64,000 bases of DNA from positions 372,001 through 436,000 of the forward strand of contig CAVZIL010000007.1 in NCBI GenBank assembly GCA_963775505.1, in the 5' to 3' direction. Positions 1 to 7,301 of the stretch are shown here, in pieces. A program made the position numbers and the translations under genes. Positions within the stretch are counted from its first letter, which is position 1; the number at the start of each line of letters is the position of its first letter. The notes under the pieces are model-generated. The model was not told the DNA's origin and did not search any database. It worked only from the letters and a program-made list of their open reading frames with translations. The DNA comes from JAIBJN01 sp963775505 (lineage in GTDB: Bacteria > Actinomycetota > Thermoleophilia > Gaiellales > Gaiellaceae).

Positions 1-494
1 CCCTCGGCGGCGCCGCCGGCGCCGGCCGAGAGCGTGAGGATCGCCGCGAGCGTCGGGCCGACGCACGGCGTCCAGCCGATGGCGAACGCCACGCCGAGGA
101 GCGCCGCCGCCGGAAGCCCCGCGCCTCCGGTATGGACGGACAGGAGCCGCAGCTCGCGCGAGAGAACGCCCGGGAGCGGCGTCCCCACGAACGTGAGTGC
201 CGCGAGGATGACGAAGATGCCGGCCACGATCTCGAGCGGGCGCCGGTTGGCGAGCAGGACGTTGCCGAACCACGCGGCCCCGGCCCCCAGCGCCACGAAC
301 ATCGCCGTGAAGCCGGCGACGAAAGCCGCGGTCGAGCGCGCGACCGTTCGCGGCCGGCTCCCGAGCTCGTCGAAGCCGACGCCCGAAACGAAGGAGAGGT
401 AGCCGGGAACGAGCGGCAGCACGCAAGGCGACGTGAACGCGACGACGCCGGCCGCGAAGGCGACGATCAGGCCTGTCGGTCCGAGCTCGATCAC
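1..494 (-). CDS. ccdA: CcdA-type thiol:disulfide interchange membrane protein, C-terminus cut by window edge
   Basis: The reading frame begins at a GTG at 494 and runs leftwards off the window with about 164 codons visible. It encodes hydrophobic helices with both family hallmarks: a SPCVLPLVPGYLSFVSG segment near residue 20 and a GWTPCVGPTL segment near residue 145. Each carries one of the two redox cysteines that pass electrons across the cytoplasmic membrane. Family knowledge: CcdA takes electrons from cytoplasmic thioredoxin and reduces extracytoplasmic thioredoxin-like proteins for cytochrome c maturation or disulfide repair. The divergent neighbour is such a thioredoxin-like lipoprotein, which fits a partner pair. 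An in-frame stop rules out the nearby ATG, so the GTG start is preferred. Confidence 0.9.
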   Translation of the reverse strand, partial: MIELGPTGLIVAFAAGVVAFTSPCVLPLVPGYLSFVSGVGFDELGSRPRTVARSTAAFVAGFTAMFVALGAGAAWFGNVLLANRRPLEIVAGIFVILAALTFVGTPLPGVLSRELRLLSVHTGGAGLPAAALLGVAFAIGWTPCVGPTLAAILTLSAGAGGAAE

Positions 495-588
495 ATCTGT
501 GCTCAGGATACGAGCGCCCGCCGGCGGTGGAGCGTCGCAGCGGAATCGTTCATGCCCGCGTAAGGATCTTCGGGTACCGTCGAGCTGG

Positions 589-1089
589 ATGGCCCGCCTC
601 GCGCTCCTGCTGGCGTCCGTGCTCGCGCTCGCTGCCTGCGGCGGCCGGTCGGGCGAGGAGGGCTCGCCCGCGACGGCGACCGGCGTGGCGGCCGAGCAAG
701 GCGTCTCCCTCGGCGGGCAGACGCTCGACGGCGAGAGCCTCTCGCTCGACGAGTTCCGCGGGAAGCCACTGTACGTCAACGTCTGGGCCTCCTGGTGACC
801 GGTCTGCAACGGCGAGGCGGTCGCCTACGCAGAGTTCGTCGAGGCCCATCCCGAGTACGCGTACGTCGGCCTGAACATCTCCGACGACCCGGGCGCCGCG
901 CAGGAGTTCGTGGAGAAGTACGGCTGGACGTGGCCGTCGCTCTCCGACCCTGACGTCGAGCTCGCGGGCTCGCTCGGCCTCTACGGGCATCCCGCCGTCG
1001 CCGTCCTCGACGAGGACGGCGTGGTCGTCGCGCGCCACATCGGCGGCGGCGACTCGGCAACCTGGGAAGAGCTCGCGAGCGGTCTCTAG
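589..1089 (+). CDS. TlpA/ResA-like thioredoxin lipoprotein with in-frame TGA at the first active-site cysteine (candidate selenoprotein, UPVC motif)
   Basis: From ATG 589 the protein opens with a lipoprotein signal (hydrophobic run ending LALAAC), then a thioredoxin-like fold. The family WASWCxxC active site reads WASW-TGA-PVC: codon 70 (796-798) is TGA where cysteine is expected, and the second cysteine (codon 73) is kept. After the TGA the same frame stays open to TAG at 1087-1089. It keeps the family pattern, with a GLNISDD strand, FVEKYG, and the cis-proline segment GHPAVAV. Read as selenocysteine, the product is 166 residues. A hairpin matching bacterial SECIS rules starts 4 nt after the TGA. 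Read as stop, the product is a useless 69-residue fragment. The alternative is a point mutation or base-call error of TGC. The divergent ccdA is the expected electron donor. Confidence 0.75.
799..833 (+). other. SECIS-like hairpin directly after the in-frame TGA
   Basis: A lower stem (803-807 with 829-833, 5 bp), a symmetric 3x3 internal loop and a perfect upper stem (GGCGA 811-815 with TCGCC 821-825) close a five-base loop GGCGG. The loop begins 18 bases after the TGA, and its first two bases are G. Published bacterial SECIS rules require a loop roughly 16-37 nt after the UGA with a G in the first two loop positions, and this meets them. High-GC coding DNA forms many hairpins, so the fit is supportive and not proof. 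Confidence 0.55.
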
Positions 1090-1435
1090 GAGGGTTCGGC
1101 GGAATATCGCTCCCCGCCAGGGTGCGATGGTCGTTCCGAGACAAGGACGCAGGGAAGCGCTCGTAGCCAGAAGCTACGCGCGCGACCGAGGACGCAGCTC
1201 TCGGGGCGGCGGGGTCACGCGGCGGCCTCTCTGCTTCGACGGCGCCCCCTCCCCGGCCGACGGTGCCGCGGGATCTGGGGGCACGTTGACGGCGACCCTC
1301 AGGCCGGGGCGTGGGTCAGGGTCGTCCTAGGGTCACCTTGCGGCCCGCGCCCCGGGGGCCCTTCTTAGGGCGAGAAACCCCCTAGCGGGCGACGACACCG
1401 CTCGTAGCTCGGCCTATGATTCGAGGGTTGAGCTG
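1090..1435. other. Intergenic stretch without a convincing gene; holds one copy of the 83-nt repeat
   Basis: No reading frame here has a believable start, length or family pattern. The stretch holds the repeat copy at 1125-1207 (described separately). It also holds GC-rich inverted segments around 1348-1385 that could serve as a transcription end for the TlpA-like gene. Nothing else is recognised. Confidence 0.5.
1125..1207 (-). repeat. Intergenic repeat family, copy A (inverted orientation)
   Basis: The reverse complement aligns along its full length with 40406-40488 and 21193-21275. Conserved blocks are GCGTCCTC, GTCGCGC, GCGC(T)TCCCTGCGTCCTTG and CTCGGAACGACCATCG, surrounding a central hairpin. 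The hairpin occupies 1157-1183: outer GCGC/GCGC, one mismatch, then CGTAGC/GCTACG closing a 5-nt loop. This copy lies between the TlpA-like gene and a small zinc-ribbon frame and overlaps no credible gene. Confidence 0.8.
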
Positions 1436-1603
1436 ATGGCGCAGCCTCCGCGAATCCTTTGGCGTGACTGCTCGGCTTGCGGTTGGCGGACGTACCCGCA
1501 ACAGCAGCCGGTGACCAGCAGATCGGTATGGTCGGCGGCCTGGAAGCCGTCGAGTGTGTGCGGTGGGTGCGGAGCTCCGCTTGAGGTTGAAGCCGAGGTC
1601 TAG
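1436..1603 (+). CDS. Small zinc-ribbon protein, 55 residues
   Basis: An ATG at 1436 opens a 55-codon frame with two cysteine knuckles, DCSACGW near residue 12 and SVCGGCGAPL near residue 42. This is the spacing of a small zinc ribbon. A GAGGG tract about 10 nt upstream could act as ribosome binding site. A six-codon frame (ATG at 1416) ends in a TGATG overlap with this start, which may couple translation. The stretch is visibly lower in GC than its surroundings. I do not recognise a named family. Four correctly paired cysteines in so short a frame argue that it is real, but the evidence is limited. Confidence 0.5.
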   Translation: MAQPPRILWRDCSACGWRTYPQQQPVTSRSVWSAAWKPSSVCGGCGAPLEVEAEV

Positions 1604-1756
1604 GCCTCCGGCGACGTTCTTCTTCGGGTGACGGCGTGTCCCGAACGGCCATCTAGGCGGCCGGCTGTGATCGGCGTAGCGTGACCCCTTGCCGGGGCGG
1701 GGCAGGGGAGTCCTAGCGCGGCCCGGCGGCACTGCCCGTTATTCCGTCAGGCCCTC

Positions 1757-2308
1757 CTAGCGCCTGCGCATCTCGAGTTCGGCCTCGACGTCGGCCGGGT
1801 CGAGCCCGCGCGCGGCTAGGGCGACGTAGCTCGCGAACCAGAGGTCGGCGAGCTCGGAGACGACGCGCTCGTCGTCCTCGGTGGCGACCGCCAGCGCTGC
1901 TTCGACGCCCTCCTCGCCGAGCTTCTGCGCGACCGCCGCCGCCCCGCCGTCGAGGAGCTCGGCCACGTAGGAGCCCTCCGGGCGCGTATCGGCCCGCTTG
2001 CGGACCGTTCTCCAGAGCCAGGGCGCGAAGCAGGAGCGAGAGCCGGTATGGCAGGCAGGCCCGTTCGGCCGCACGCGCAGGAGGTAGGCGTCGCCGTCGC
2101 AGTCGTCACGGAGCTCCTCGACCGCCAGCGTGTTCCCCGAGGTCTCCCCCTTGCGCCAGAGCTGCTCGCGGGAGCGGCTGTAGAAGTGAGCTTCGCCGCT
2201 CTCGCGTGTCAGCCGCAGAGCCTCGTCGTCCATCCACGCCAGCATGAGCACCCGTCCGGACTCCGCGTCCTGGACGATCGCAGCCCTGAGCTCGCCTTCA
2301 GGCGGCAT
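1757..2308 (-). CDS. hisIE: Bifunctional phosphoribosyl-AMP cyclohydrolase / phosphoribosyl-ATP pyrophosphatase
   Basis: This 183-residue fusion catalyses steps 2 and 3 of histidine synthesis in the cytoplasm. The N-terminal HisI half shows VLMLAWMDDEALRLT, a FYSRSREQLWRKGETSGN segment and the metal-binding CDGDAYLLRV...GPACHTGSRSCF region. The C-terminal HisE half begins near residue 112 with GSYVAELLDGG and carries KLGEEGVEAALA and ELADLWF, the metal-binding EExxE/ExxD helices. It is the last gene of the his operon and overlaps hisF by 11 nt. It is somewhat shorter than many HisIE proteins, with a tight linker. Confidence 0.95.
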   Translation of the reverse strand: MPPEGELRAAIVQDAESGRVLMLAWMDDEALRLTRESGEAHFYSRSREQLWRKGETSGNTLAVEELRDDCDGDAYLLRVRPNGPACHTGSRSCFAPWLWRTVRKRADTRPEGSYVAELLDGGAAAVAQKLGEEGVEAALAVATEDDERVVSELADLWFASYVALAARGLDPADVEAELEMRRR

Positions 2309-3041
2309 CCCGGAGCGGCACCCCGAGGCCGCGGAGCTCGGCGCGCAGCGTTGCGAGGCGCGCGGGATTCTCGTGGAGGATCGACGCCAGCAGGGCGGCC
2401 TGGGCGACCTCGAGCGCCGCGGCGACGTGGCGGGCCGAGCCGGCGCCGCCGGACGCGATCACCGGCACCGAGACCGCGCCCGCCACCTCCGCTGTCAGCC
2501 CCAGGTCGTAGCCGTTGCGCGTCCCGTCCGTGTCGATCGAGGTGAGGAGGATCTCGCCGGCGCCGCGCTCCTCGCCCTCGCGTGCCCAGTCGGCGGCCCG
2601 CCGTCCGGTCGCGACGCCCCCGGCGTGCGAGCGCACCTCGCCGCCGGTCGCGTCGATGGCGAGCACGACCGCCTGCGACCCGAGCCGCTCGGCGAGCCCC
2701 GTCAAGAGCTCGGGCCGCGCCACGGCCGCGGAGTTGACGGAAACCTTGTCGGCGCCGGCCTCGAGCAGCGTTTCGGCGTCCCCGACGGTGCGGATGCCGC
2801 CGCCGACCGTGAACGGGATCGCCAGCCGCTCGGCCACCCGCCGCACGAGGCCCACGAGCGTGTCGCGGCCCTCGACCGTCGCGGCCACGTCGAGGAAGAC
2901 GAGCTCGTCGGCGCCGGCCTCGGAGTAGGCCTCGCCCAGCTCCACCGGGTCGCCGACGTCGTGGAGGCCCTGAAAGCGGACGCCCTTCACCACGCGTCCG
3001 CCCGCGACGTCGAGGCACGGGATCAGGCGCGGGAGAGGCAT
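2298..3041 (-). CDS. hisF: Imidazole glycerol phosphate synthase cyclase subunit
   Basis: A 247-residue (beta-alpha)8 barrel. It begins PRLIPCLDVAGGRVVKGV with the catalytic Asp of CLD; the second catalytic Asp is in TSIDTDGTRNGYD. Phosphate-binding loops are TVGGGIR and IASGGAG. With HisH it converts PRFAR and ammonia to IGP and AICAR. It overlaps hisH by 19 nt and hisIE by 11 nt, so the three are probably translated as one coupled block. Confidence 0.97.
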   Translation of the reverse strand: MPLPRLIPCLDVAGGRVVKGVRFQGLHDVGDPVELGEAYSEAGADELVFLDVAATVEGRDTLVGLVRRVAERLAIPFTVGGGIRTVGDAETLLEAGADKVSVNSAAVARPELLTGLAERLGSQAVVLAIDATGGEVRSHAGGVATGRRAADWAREGEERGAGEILLTSIDTDGTRNGYDLGLTAEVAGAVSVPVIASGGAGSARHVAAALEVAQAALLASILHENPARLATLRAELRGLGVPLRDAA

Positions 3042-3574
3042 CGCTCGAGGAAGCGGGCTCCGGCCCGGCCGCTCTTCTCCGGATGGAATTGGACACCGAC
3101 GAAGCTCTCGAACTCCGCGACGGCGACCACGTCCTCCGAGCTCGCGGTTGCCACGGGCGTCTCCGCCGCGTACGAATGCGCGAAGTAGAACTCCTCGCCG
3201 CCCGGCTCGACGGGCGCCCAGCCGATGCGGGGTATGCGGCCCGCTCGGAGCCGCACGGCGCGTCCCGGCAGGAGGGCAAGTCCACGGACGCCACCGTCCT
3301 CCTCCGACGACTCGAGCGCCAGCTGGAGTCCCAGGCAGATCCCGAGCGTCGGCTTCCCCGCAGCGAACCGGTCCCGGAGGGCGTCGTCGAGCCCTCGGGC
3401 GGCGAGACCTTGTCTGGCGGAGCGCGCCGATCCCACGCCGGGGAGAACGGCAAGATCGGCGCGCGCCACCGACTCCGGGTCACTCGTGGCGGCGGCGTCG
3501 GCACCGAGGCGCTCACAGGCCAGGACGACCGAGCGCACGTTGCCGGCGCCGTACTCGCAAACGGCGACCCTCAC
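3023..3574 (-). CDS. hisH: Imidazole glycerol phosphate synthase glutaminase subunit
   Basis: A 183-residue class I glutamine amidotransferase. It shows YGAGNVRSV at the start, the nucleophile elbow GICLGLQ near residue 80, and the His-Glu pair in VGVQFHPEKSG near the C-terminus. It releases ammonia from glutamine and channels it to HisF. A 4-nt ATGA overlap joins it to the upstream hisCB fusion. Confidence 0.97.
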   Translation of the reverse strand: MRVAVCEYGAGNVRSVVLACERLGADAAATSDPESVARADLAVLPGVGSARSARQGLAARGLDDALRDRFAAGKPTLGICLGLQLALESSEEDGGVRGLALLPGRAVRLRAGRIPRIGWAPVEPGGEEFYFAHSYAAETPVATASSEDVVAVAEFESFVGVQFHPEKSGRAGARFLERCLSRA

Positions 3575-5100
3575 AGCATTCCCTTCGTGGACGGAACTCC
3601 GGCGCCCTCGATCCTCACCGCGGAGCGAAGCGCACGTCCCACCGCCTTGAAGGCGGCCTCGGCGACGTGGTGCGCGTCCCCGCCGGACGAGTCCACGTGC
3701 AGGCCGAGGCGCGCGGCCTGGGCGAGGCTGCGTAGCACGTGGTCGGCCAGCCCTGGGTCGGCCTCCAGCCGCACCTCGGCGACAGGCCTCCCGCCGAGGT
3801 CGACGGCCGCCCGCGCGAGTGCGTCGTCCATCGGGAGAACCGCGTCGCCGAACCGGGCGATCCCGCGCCGCTCTCCCAGCGCGCGGTCGAGCGCCTCGCC
3901 GAAGGCGATGGCGGCGTCCTCCGCGGTGTGGTGCTCCCCGGTCTCGAGATCCCCGGCCGCCTCGAGCACGAGATCGAAGCCGGCGTGAAAGGCGAGCTGC
4001 TCGAGGAGGTGGTCGTAGAGGCCCGCACCCGTCGCCACCCGGACGCGGCTCGCGCCGTCGAGCGAGAGGCGGACGCGCACCCGCGTCTCGGCGGTCGCCC
4101 GGAGGTGACGCACGCTTCGGCGACCTGAGCCGGCGACGGGTGCCGGCCGGTCGAGCGCGCGCGCGAGTCCCTCCAACAGGAGGTCGTCGTCCTCCGGGTC
4201 CCGGACGGACGCCCGGATCCCGTCCGGGAAGACCCGCACGACCAGCCCCGAGCGCAGGAGCGCGGCGCCGAGCTCCTCCGGCGCCTCGACGGGGACGAAG
4301 ACGAAGTTCGTGCGCGACGGCAGCGGCTCGAGCCCGAGCGCGCGCAGGCCCCGGGCGAGGCGCTCGCGCTCCTCGACCTGCGCCGAGACGTCCGGCGGGT
4401 CGGCGAGCGCTGCGACGGCGAGCGCCGCCGACAGCGTCGAGATCGGCGCCGGCGACTGGCGCCGGTTGAGCTCGGCGGCCGTCCCGGCGTCCGCGAGCGC
4501 GTAGCCGGCGCGTCCGCCCGCGAGGCCGAAGGCCTTCGAGAAGGTCCGGATGACGACGACGCCCTCGTCGATCAGGCTGGCCGCAGTCTCGCCCGCGTAC
4601 TCGTAGTAGGCCTCGTCCACGACCAGTGGCCTCCGGGTCGGGAGATCCCCCAGGGCGCCCGAGGGGTTGTTCGGCCGGCAGCAGAACGTGACGTCGGGGT
4701 CCTCGTCGCCGATCTCGGCGCCGGCGAGCTGAGCGGCGATGCGTAAAAGCGGGTAGGTCGGCTCGTCCGTGACCGCCACGTGGTCTCCGGGGCCCGCGAA
4801 GGCCCGCGCGGCAAGGAGGATGAGGTCGTCGGCGCCGGCGCCGAGCACGACGTTCTCGAGGCCGACACCGGCGTAGCGCGCGACGGCCGTGGTCAGCTCC
4901 GTGTAGCCGCCGTGCGGGTAGTTCTGCACGTCGGCGAGCGCGGCGGCCAGCGCGCCCGACCGGGAGGAGGGGAGAGGCCAGGCGGGCACGTTCCCGTCAA
5001 AGCGGACGATCTCGCTCTGGTCGAGGCCGAGGCGGTCGGCCAGCTCGCGGGTCGACGGCGCCCAGGCGTAGGCGGCGAACTCGGACGGAAGCGCCCTCAT
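3571..5100 (-). CDS. hisCB: Fused histidinol-phosphate aminotransferase (HisC) and imidazoleglycerol-phosphate dehydratase (HisB)
   Basis: One uninterrupted 509-codon frame. Residues 1 to about 325 are a PLP aminotransferase of the HisC family: CRPNNPSGA, VVDEAYYEY, and the Schiff-base lysine in TFSKAFGLAGGRAGY. Residues about 327-509 are a full IGP dehydratase: VRVRLSLDG, GLYDHLLEQLAFHAGFDL, the metal-binding GEHHTAEDAAIAFGEALDRA and GGDAHHVAEAAFKA, and the terminal GVPSTKGML. Linker and frame are continuous with no start codon needed at the join. The enzymes normally act at steps 6 and 8 as separate proteins. This C-B fusion differs from the enterobacterial HisB fusion, which joins the dehydratase to a HAD phosphatase. 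It overlaps hisD and hisH by 4 nt each. Confidence 0.94.
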   Translation of the reverse strand: MRALPSEFAAYAWAPSTRELADRLGLDQSEIVRFDGNVPAWPLPSSRSGALAAALADVQNYPHGGYTELTTAVARYAGVGLENVVLGAGADDLILLAARAFAGPGDHVAVTDEPTYPLLRIAAQLAGAEIGDEDPDVTFCCRPNNPSGALGDLPTRRPLVVDEAYYEYAGETAASLIDEGVVVIRTFSKAFGLAGGRAGYALADAGTAAELNRRQSPAPISTLSAALAVAALADPPDVSAQVEERERLARGLRALGLEPLPSRTNFVFVPVEAPEELGAALLRSGLVVRVFPDGIRASVRDPEDDDLLLEGLARALDRPAPVAGSGRRSVRHLRATAETRVRVRLSLDGASRVRVATGAGLYDHLLEQLAFHAGFDLVLEAAGDLETGEHHTAEDAAIAFGEALDRALGERRGIARFGDAVLPMDDALARAAVDLGGRPVAEVRLEADPGLADHVLRSLAQAARLGLHVDSSGGDAHHVAEAAFKAVGRALRSAVRIEGAGVPSTKGML

Positions 5101-6119
5101 CGCCGCACCGCCTCAGCGTGTGCGGGCATGCCCTCGAGCTCGGCGAGCGCCTCGACGACCGGTCGCACCCGCGCCAGGCCCGCCGGCGTCAGGCGCTGCA
5201 CGGTCACGGGCTTCAGGAACGTCTCCAGCCCGAGCCCGCCCATCGCCCTGGCGCGGCCGCCGGTGGGGAGCACGTGGTTTCCGCCGGTCGCGTAGTCGCC
5301 CGCCGCAACCGGCGACCAGGGACCGACGAACACCGCTCCGGCGTTGCGAACGCGCGGCACGAGCCGCTCGGCGTCCTCGCCGAGGAGAACGAGGTGCTCG
5401 GGGGCCAGCTCCTCGACCTTGGCCAGCGCGCCTTCGAGGTCCCCATCGGCTTCGACGATCCTGCAGACGGCGTCGGGCCCGTGTTCCCGCTGAGCGGCGA
5501 GCTCGAGCTCGGCGACCGCGAGGTCGGCGCCCTTCGAGGCGAGCACGACCACCTCGGACGGCCCGGCGGGGAGGTCGACCGCGACGTCGCGGGCGACGAG
5601 CAGCTTCGCCTCGTTCACGAACGCGTTCCCGGGGCCGACGACCTTGTCCACCGGGGCGATGGTCTCCGTACCGTAGGCGAGCGCCGCGATCGCGTGCGGT
5701 CCGCCTACGGCCCAGACCTCGGTCAGGCCCAGGAGCTCCGCGGCACGGGCGACGATCCCTGCGCCGGCGGGCGGTGTCACGACGGCGATGCGCTCGACCC
5801 CGGCGACCTGTGCCGGCACCGCGCACATGACGAGGGTGGATACGAGCCGCTGCGGGACGTAGATCCCCACCGAACGGAGGGGCGTCCAGCGCCGCTCGAG
5901 GACGACGCCCGGGAGGATCTCCTCCCGTAGGTCGCCGGGGCGCTGCAGCTCGTGCCAGCGCCGCACCGCATCGGCGAGCGCGAGCACGGCCCCCTCCGGG
6001 ATCTCGCCGGCGGGCACGGCGCGGTCCGGCGCGACGCCGTCCAAGCGCTCCGCCCAGTCGGCGAGCGCGGCGTCGCCGCGCTCCTCCACGTCCGCGACGA
6101 TCGACGCGACGTCGCTCAT
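5097..6119 (-). CDS. hisD: Histidinol dehydrogenase, compact form
   Basis: A 340-residue NAD-dependent, zinc-dependent oxidoreductase for the last two steps of histidine synthesis. Family segments seen are VGIYVPQ, VTPPAGAG, AIAALAYGTETI, DKVVGPGNAFVNEAKLLV, DLPAGPSEVVVLA, the zinc pair in QREH, the catalytic APEHL, AGDYATGGNHVLPTGG and the C-terminal GMPAHAEA. It is about 90 residues shorter than typical HisD. The N-terminal arm is short, the YVPGG loop has lost about five residues, and about 50-60 residues are missing between QREH and APEHL. All zinc and catalytic residues remain, so it is probably functional. ATG 6119 is chosen because it overlaps the hisG stop as ATGA. Confidence 0.93.
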   Translation of the reverse strand: MSDVASIVADVEERGDAALADWAERLDGVAPDRAVPAGEIPEGAVLALADAVRRWHELQRPGDLREEILPGVVLERRWTPLRSVGIYVPQRLVSTLVMCAVPAQVAGVERIAVVTPPAGAGIVARAAELLGLTEVWAVGGPHAIAALAYGTETIAPVDKVVGPGNAFVNEAKLLVARDVAVDLPAGPSEVVVLASKGADLAVAELELAAQREHGPDAVCRIVEADGDLEGALAKVEELAPEHLVLLGEDAERLVPRVRNAGAVFVGPWSPVAAGDYATGGNHVLPTGGRARAMGGLGLETFLKPVTVQRLTPAGLARVRPVVEALAELEGMPAHAEAVRR

Positions 6120-6955
6120 GCCAGCATCCGCTCCACGGGCACGAGCAGGATCGACGTGGCCCGGGCGGCCTCGAGGCGCGGCAGGAGGCGCCACACGTCG
6201 GCGGCGGGGACGAGCGCGTGCACGGCGACCATGCCGGGCTCGGCCAGCGGGATGACGCTCGGGGCCGCGGAGCCCGGAACGAGCTCGCAGATCTCCTCGA
6301 GCGCGTCCTCGGGCGCGTTCAGCATGAGGTACCGGGACTCGCGGGCGAGGACGACGCTGGCGAGGATCTGGCGGAGCCGGAGGGACGCCTCGTCGGGCTC
6401 CTCCGCGGCGATGAGCACGGCTTCCGAGGAGAAGAGCGCTTCGAGAGAGCGGAGCCCGTTCGTCCGGAGGGTGTTCCCGCTCGAGACGAGGTCGACGATC
6501 GCGTCCGCCAGGCCGAGTCTAGGCGCGACCTCGACCGAGCCGGTCACGTCAACGAGCTCGACCTCGACTCCGCGCTCGAAGAGGAGGCGCGAGGCGAGGC
6601 GGGGATAGACGGTCGCCACGCGGAGGCCGCGCAAGTCGGCGAGCCCGGCCACGGCCGACTCCTCCGGGACCGCCGCCTCCAGAGTGCACCCGCCGAAGCC
6701 GAGGCGCAGGAGCTCGGTGACGCGCGCTCCGCGCTCGGCGACGAGGTCGGCGCCGGTGATCCCGCAGTCGACGACCCCGTCCTGGACGTACTCGGGGACG
6801 TCGGCGGCGCGCACGAGCAGCACCTCCACCGGCGCGTTGCGGCAGGAAAACGCGAGCGCCCGCTCTCCGGGCTCCTCCGGCCCGAGGCCGGCGTGCTCGA
6901 GCAGGGCAACGGCCGGCTCGCGCAGGCGTCCCTTCGCGGGAAGCGCGATCTTCAG
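6116..6955 (-). CDS. hisG: ATP phosphoribosyltransferase, long form
   Basis: This is the committed step of histidine synthesis. About 279 residues begin LKIALPAKGRLREPAVALL, followed by CGITGADLVAERG, LRVATVYPRL and the PRPP loop VSSGNTLRTNGL. A C-terminal ACT-like regulatory region ends AVHALVPAADVWRLLPRLEAA. Its length and C-domain mark the long, histidine-inhibited HisG. No ATG, GTG or TTG exists near the conserved N-terminus. The best start is a CTG at 6955 that overlaps the yerC stop (CTGA), one of several such cases in the window. Confidence 0.93.
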   Translation of the reverse strand: MKIALPAKGRLREPAVALLEHAGLGPEEPGERALAFSCRNAPVEVLLVRAADVPEYVQDGVVDCGITGADLVAERGARVTELLRLGFGGCTLEAAVPEESAVAGLADLRGLRVATVYPRLASRLLFERGVEVELVDVTGSVEVAPRLGLADAIVDLVSSGNTLRTNGLRSLEALFSSEAVLIAAEEPDEASLRLRQILASVVLARESRYLMLNAPEDALEEICELVPGSAAPSVIPLAEPGMVAVHALVPAADVWRLLPRLEAARATSILLVPVERMLA

Positions 6956-7263
6956 GCGGTCGGGGAGAGGAGCGCCCGACGGTCGAGCGCCGTCCGGTAG
7001 CCGCCCTCCCCGTGGCGCAGCCAGTGCGCCACCCGGGTCACCGTTGTCGTCGACGCGCCCGTTCGTCTGGCGATCTCCTGGTACGGAAGGCCCTGGTCGA
7101 GCAGCTTGACCACGTCCCAGCGGTGCGCCATCGCGTCCAGCTCGCCCAGCGTGCACAGGTCGCGCAGGAACCGCTCCACCTCCTCCGGCCCCTCGAGGGT
7201 CACGATCGCCTCGAAGAGGTCCTCCATCTCGGCCGTCCGCCATGGGTGTGATCTGTCCGCCAT
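6952..7263 (-). CDS. TrpR-like YerC/YecD family regulator, probable histidine-operon regulator
   Basis: A 103-residue all-helical protein with the TrpR-family pattern. FLRDLCTLGELDAMAHRWDVVKLLDQGLPYQEIARRTGASTTTVTRV contains the helix-turn-helix (about residues 60-80). Family knowledge: YerC/YecD proteins sit beside his genes in Gram-positive bacteria and are proposed histidine-responsive repressors. It is the first gene of the operon and starts 18 bp from a perfect 12-bp palindrome shared with divergent hisA, so autoregulation is the natural reading. Its stop overlaps the hisG start. Confidence 0.88.
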   Translation of the reverse strand: MADRSHPWRTAEMEDLFEAIVTLEGPEEVERFLRDLCTLGELDAMAHRWDVVKLLDQGLPYQEIARRTGASTTTVTRVAHWLRHGEGGYRTALDRRALLSPTA

Positions 7264-7281
7264 ACGAAGACCTCATATTAG

Positions 7282-7293
7282 CATGTTAACATG
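7282..7293. promoter_or_regulatory. Perfect palindrome between yerC-hisG operon and hisA, candidate operator of the TrpR-like regulator
   Basis: CATGTTAACATG is a perfect 12-bp palindrome in the only AT-rich island of the 38-bp gap between divergent yerC and hisA. One site could control both directions. Two CATG half-sites spaced by TTAA have the size and form of TrpR-type operators. It is placed 8 bp before the hisA start and 18 bp before the yerC start. Confidence 0.6.
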
Positions 7294-7301
7294 GCAGCGC
7301 A

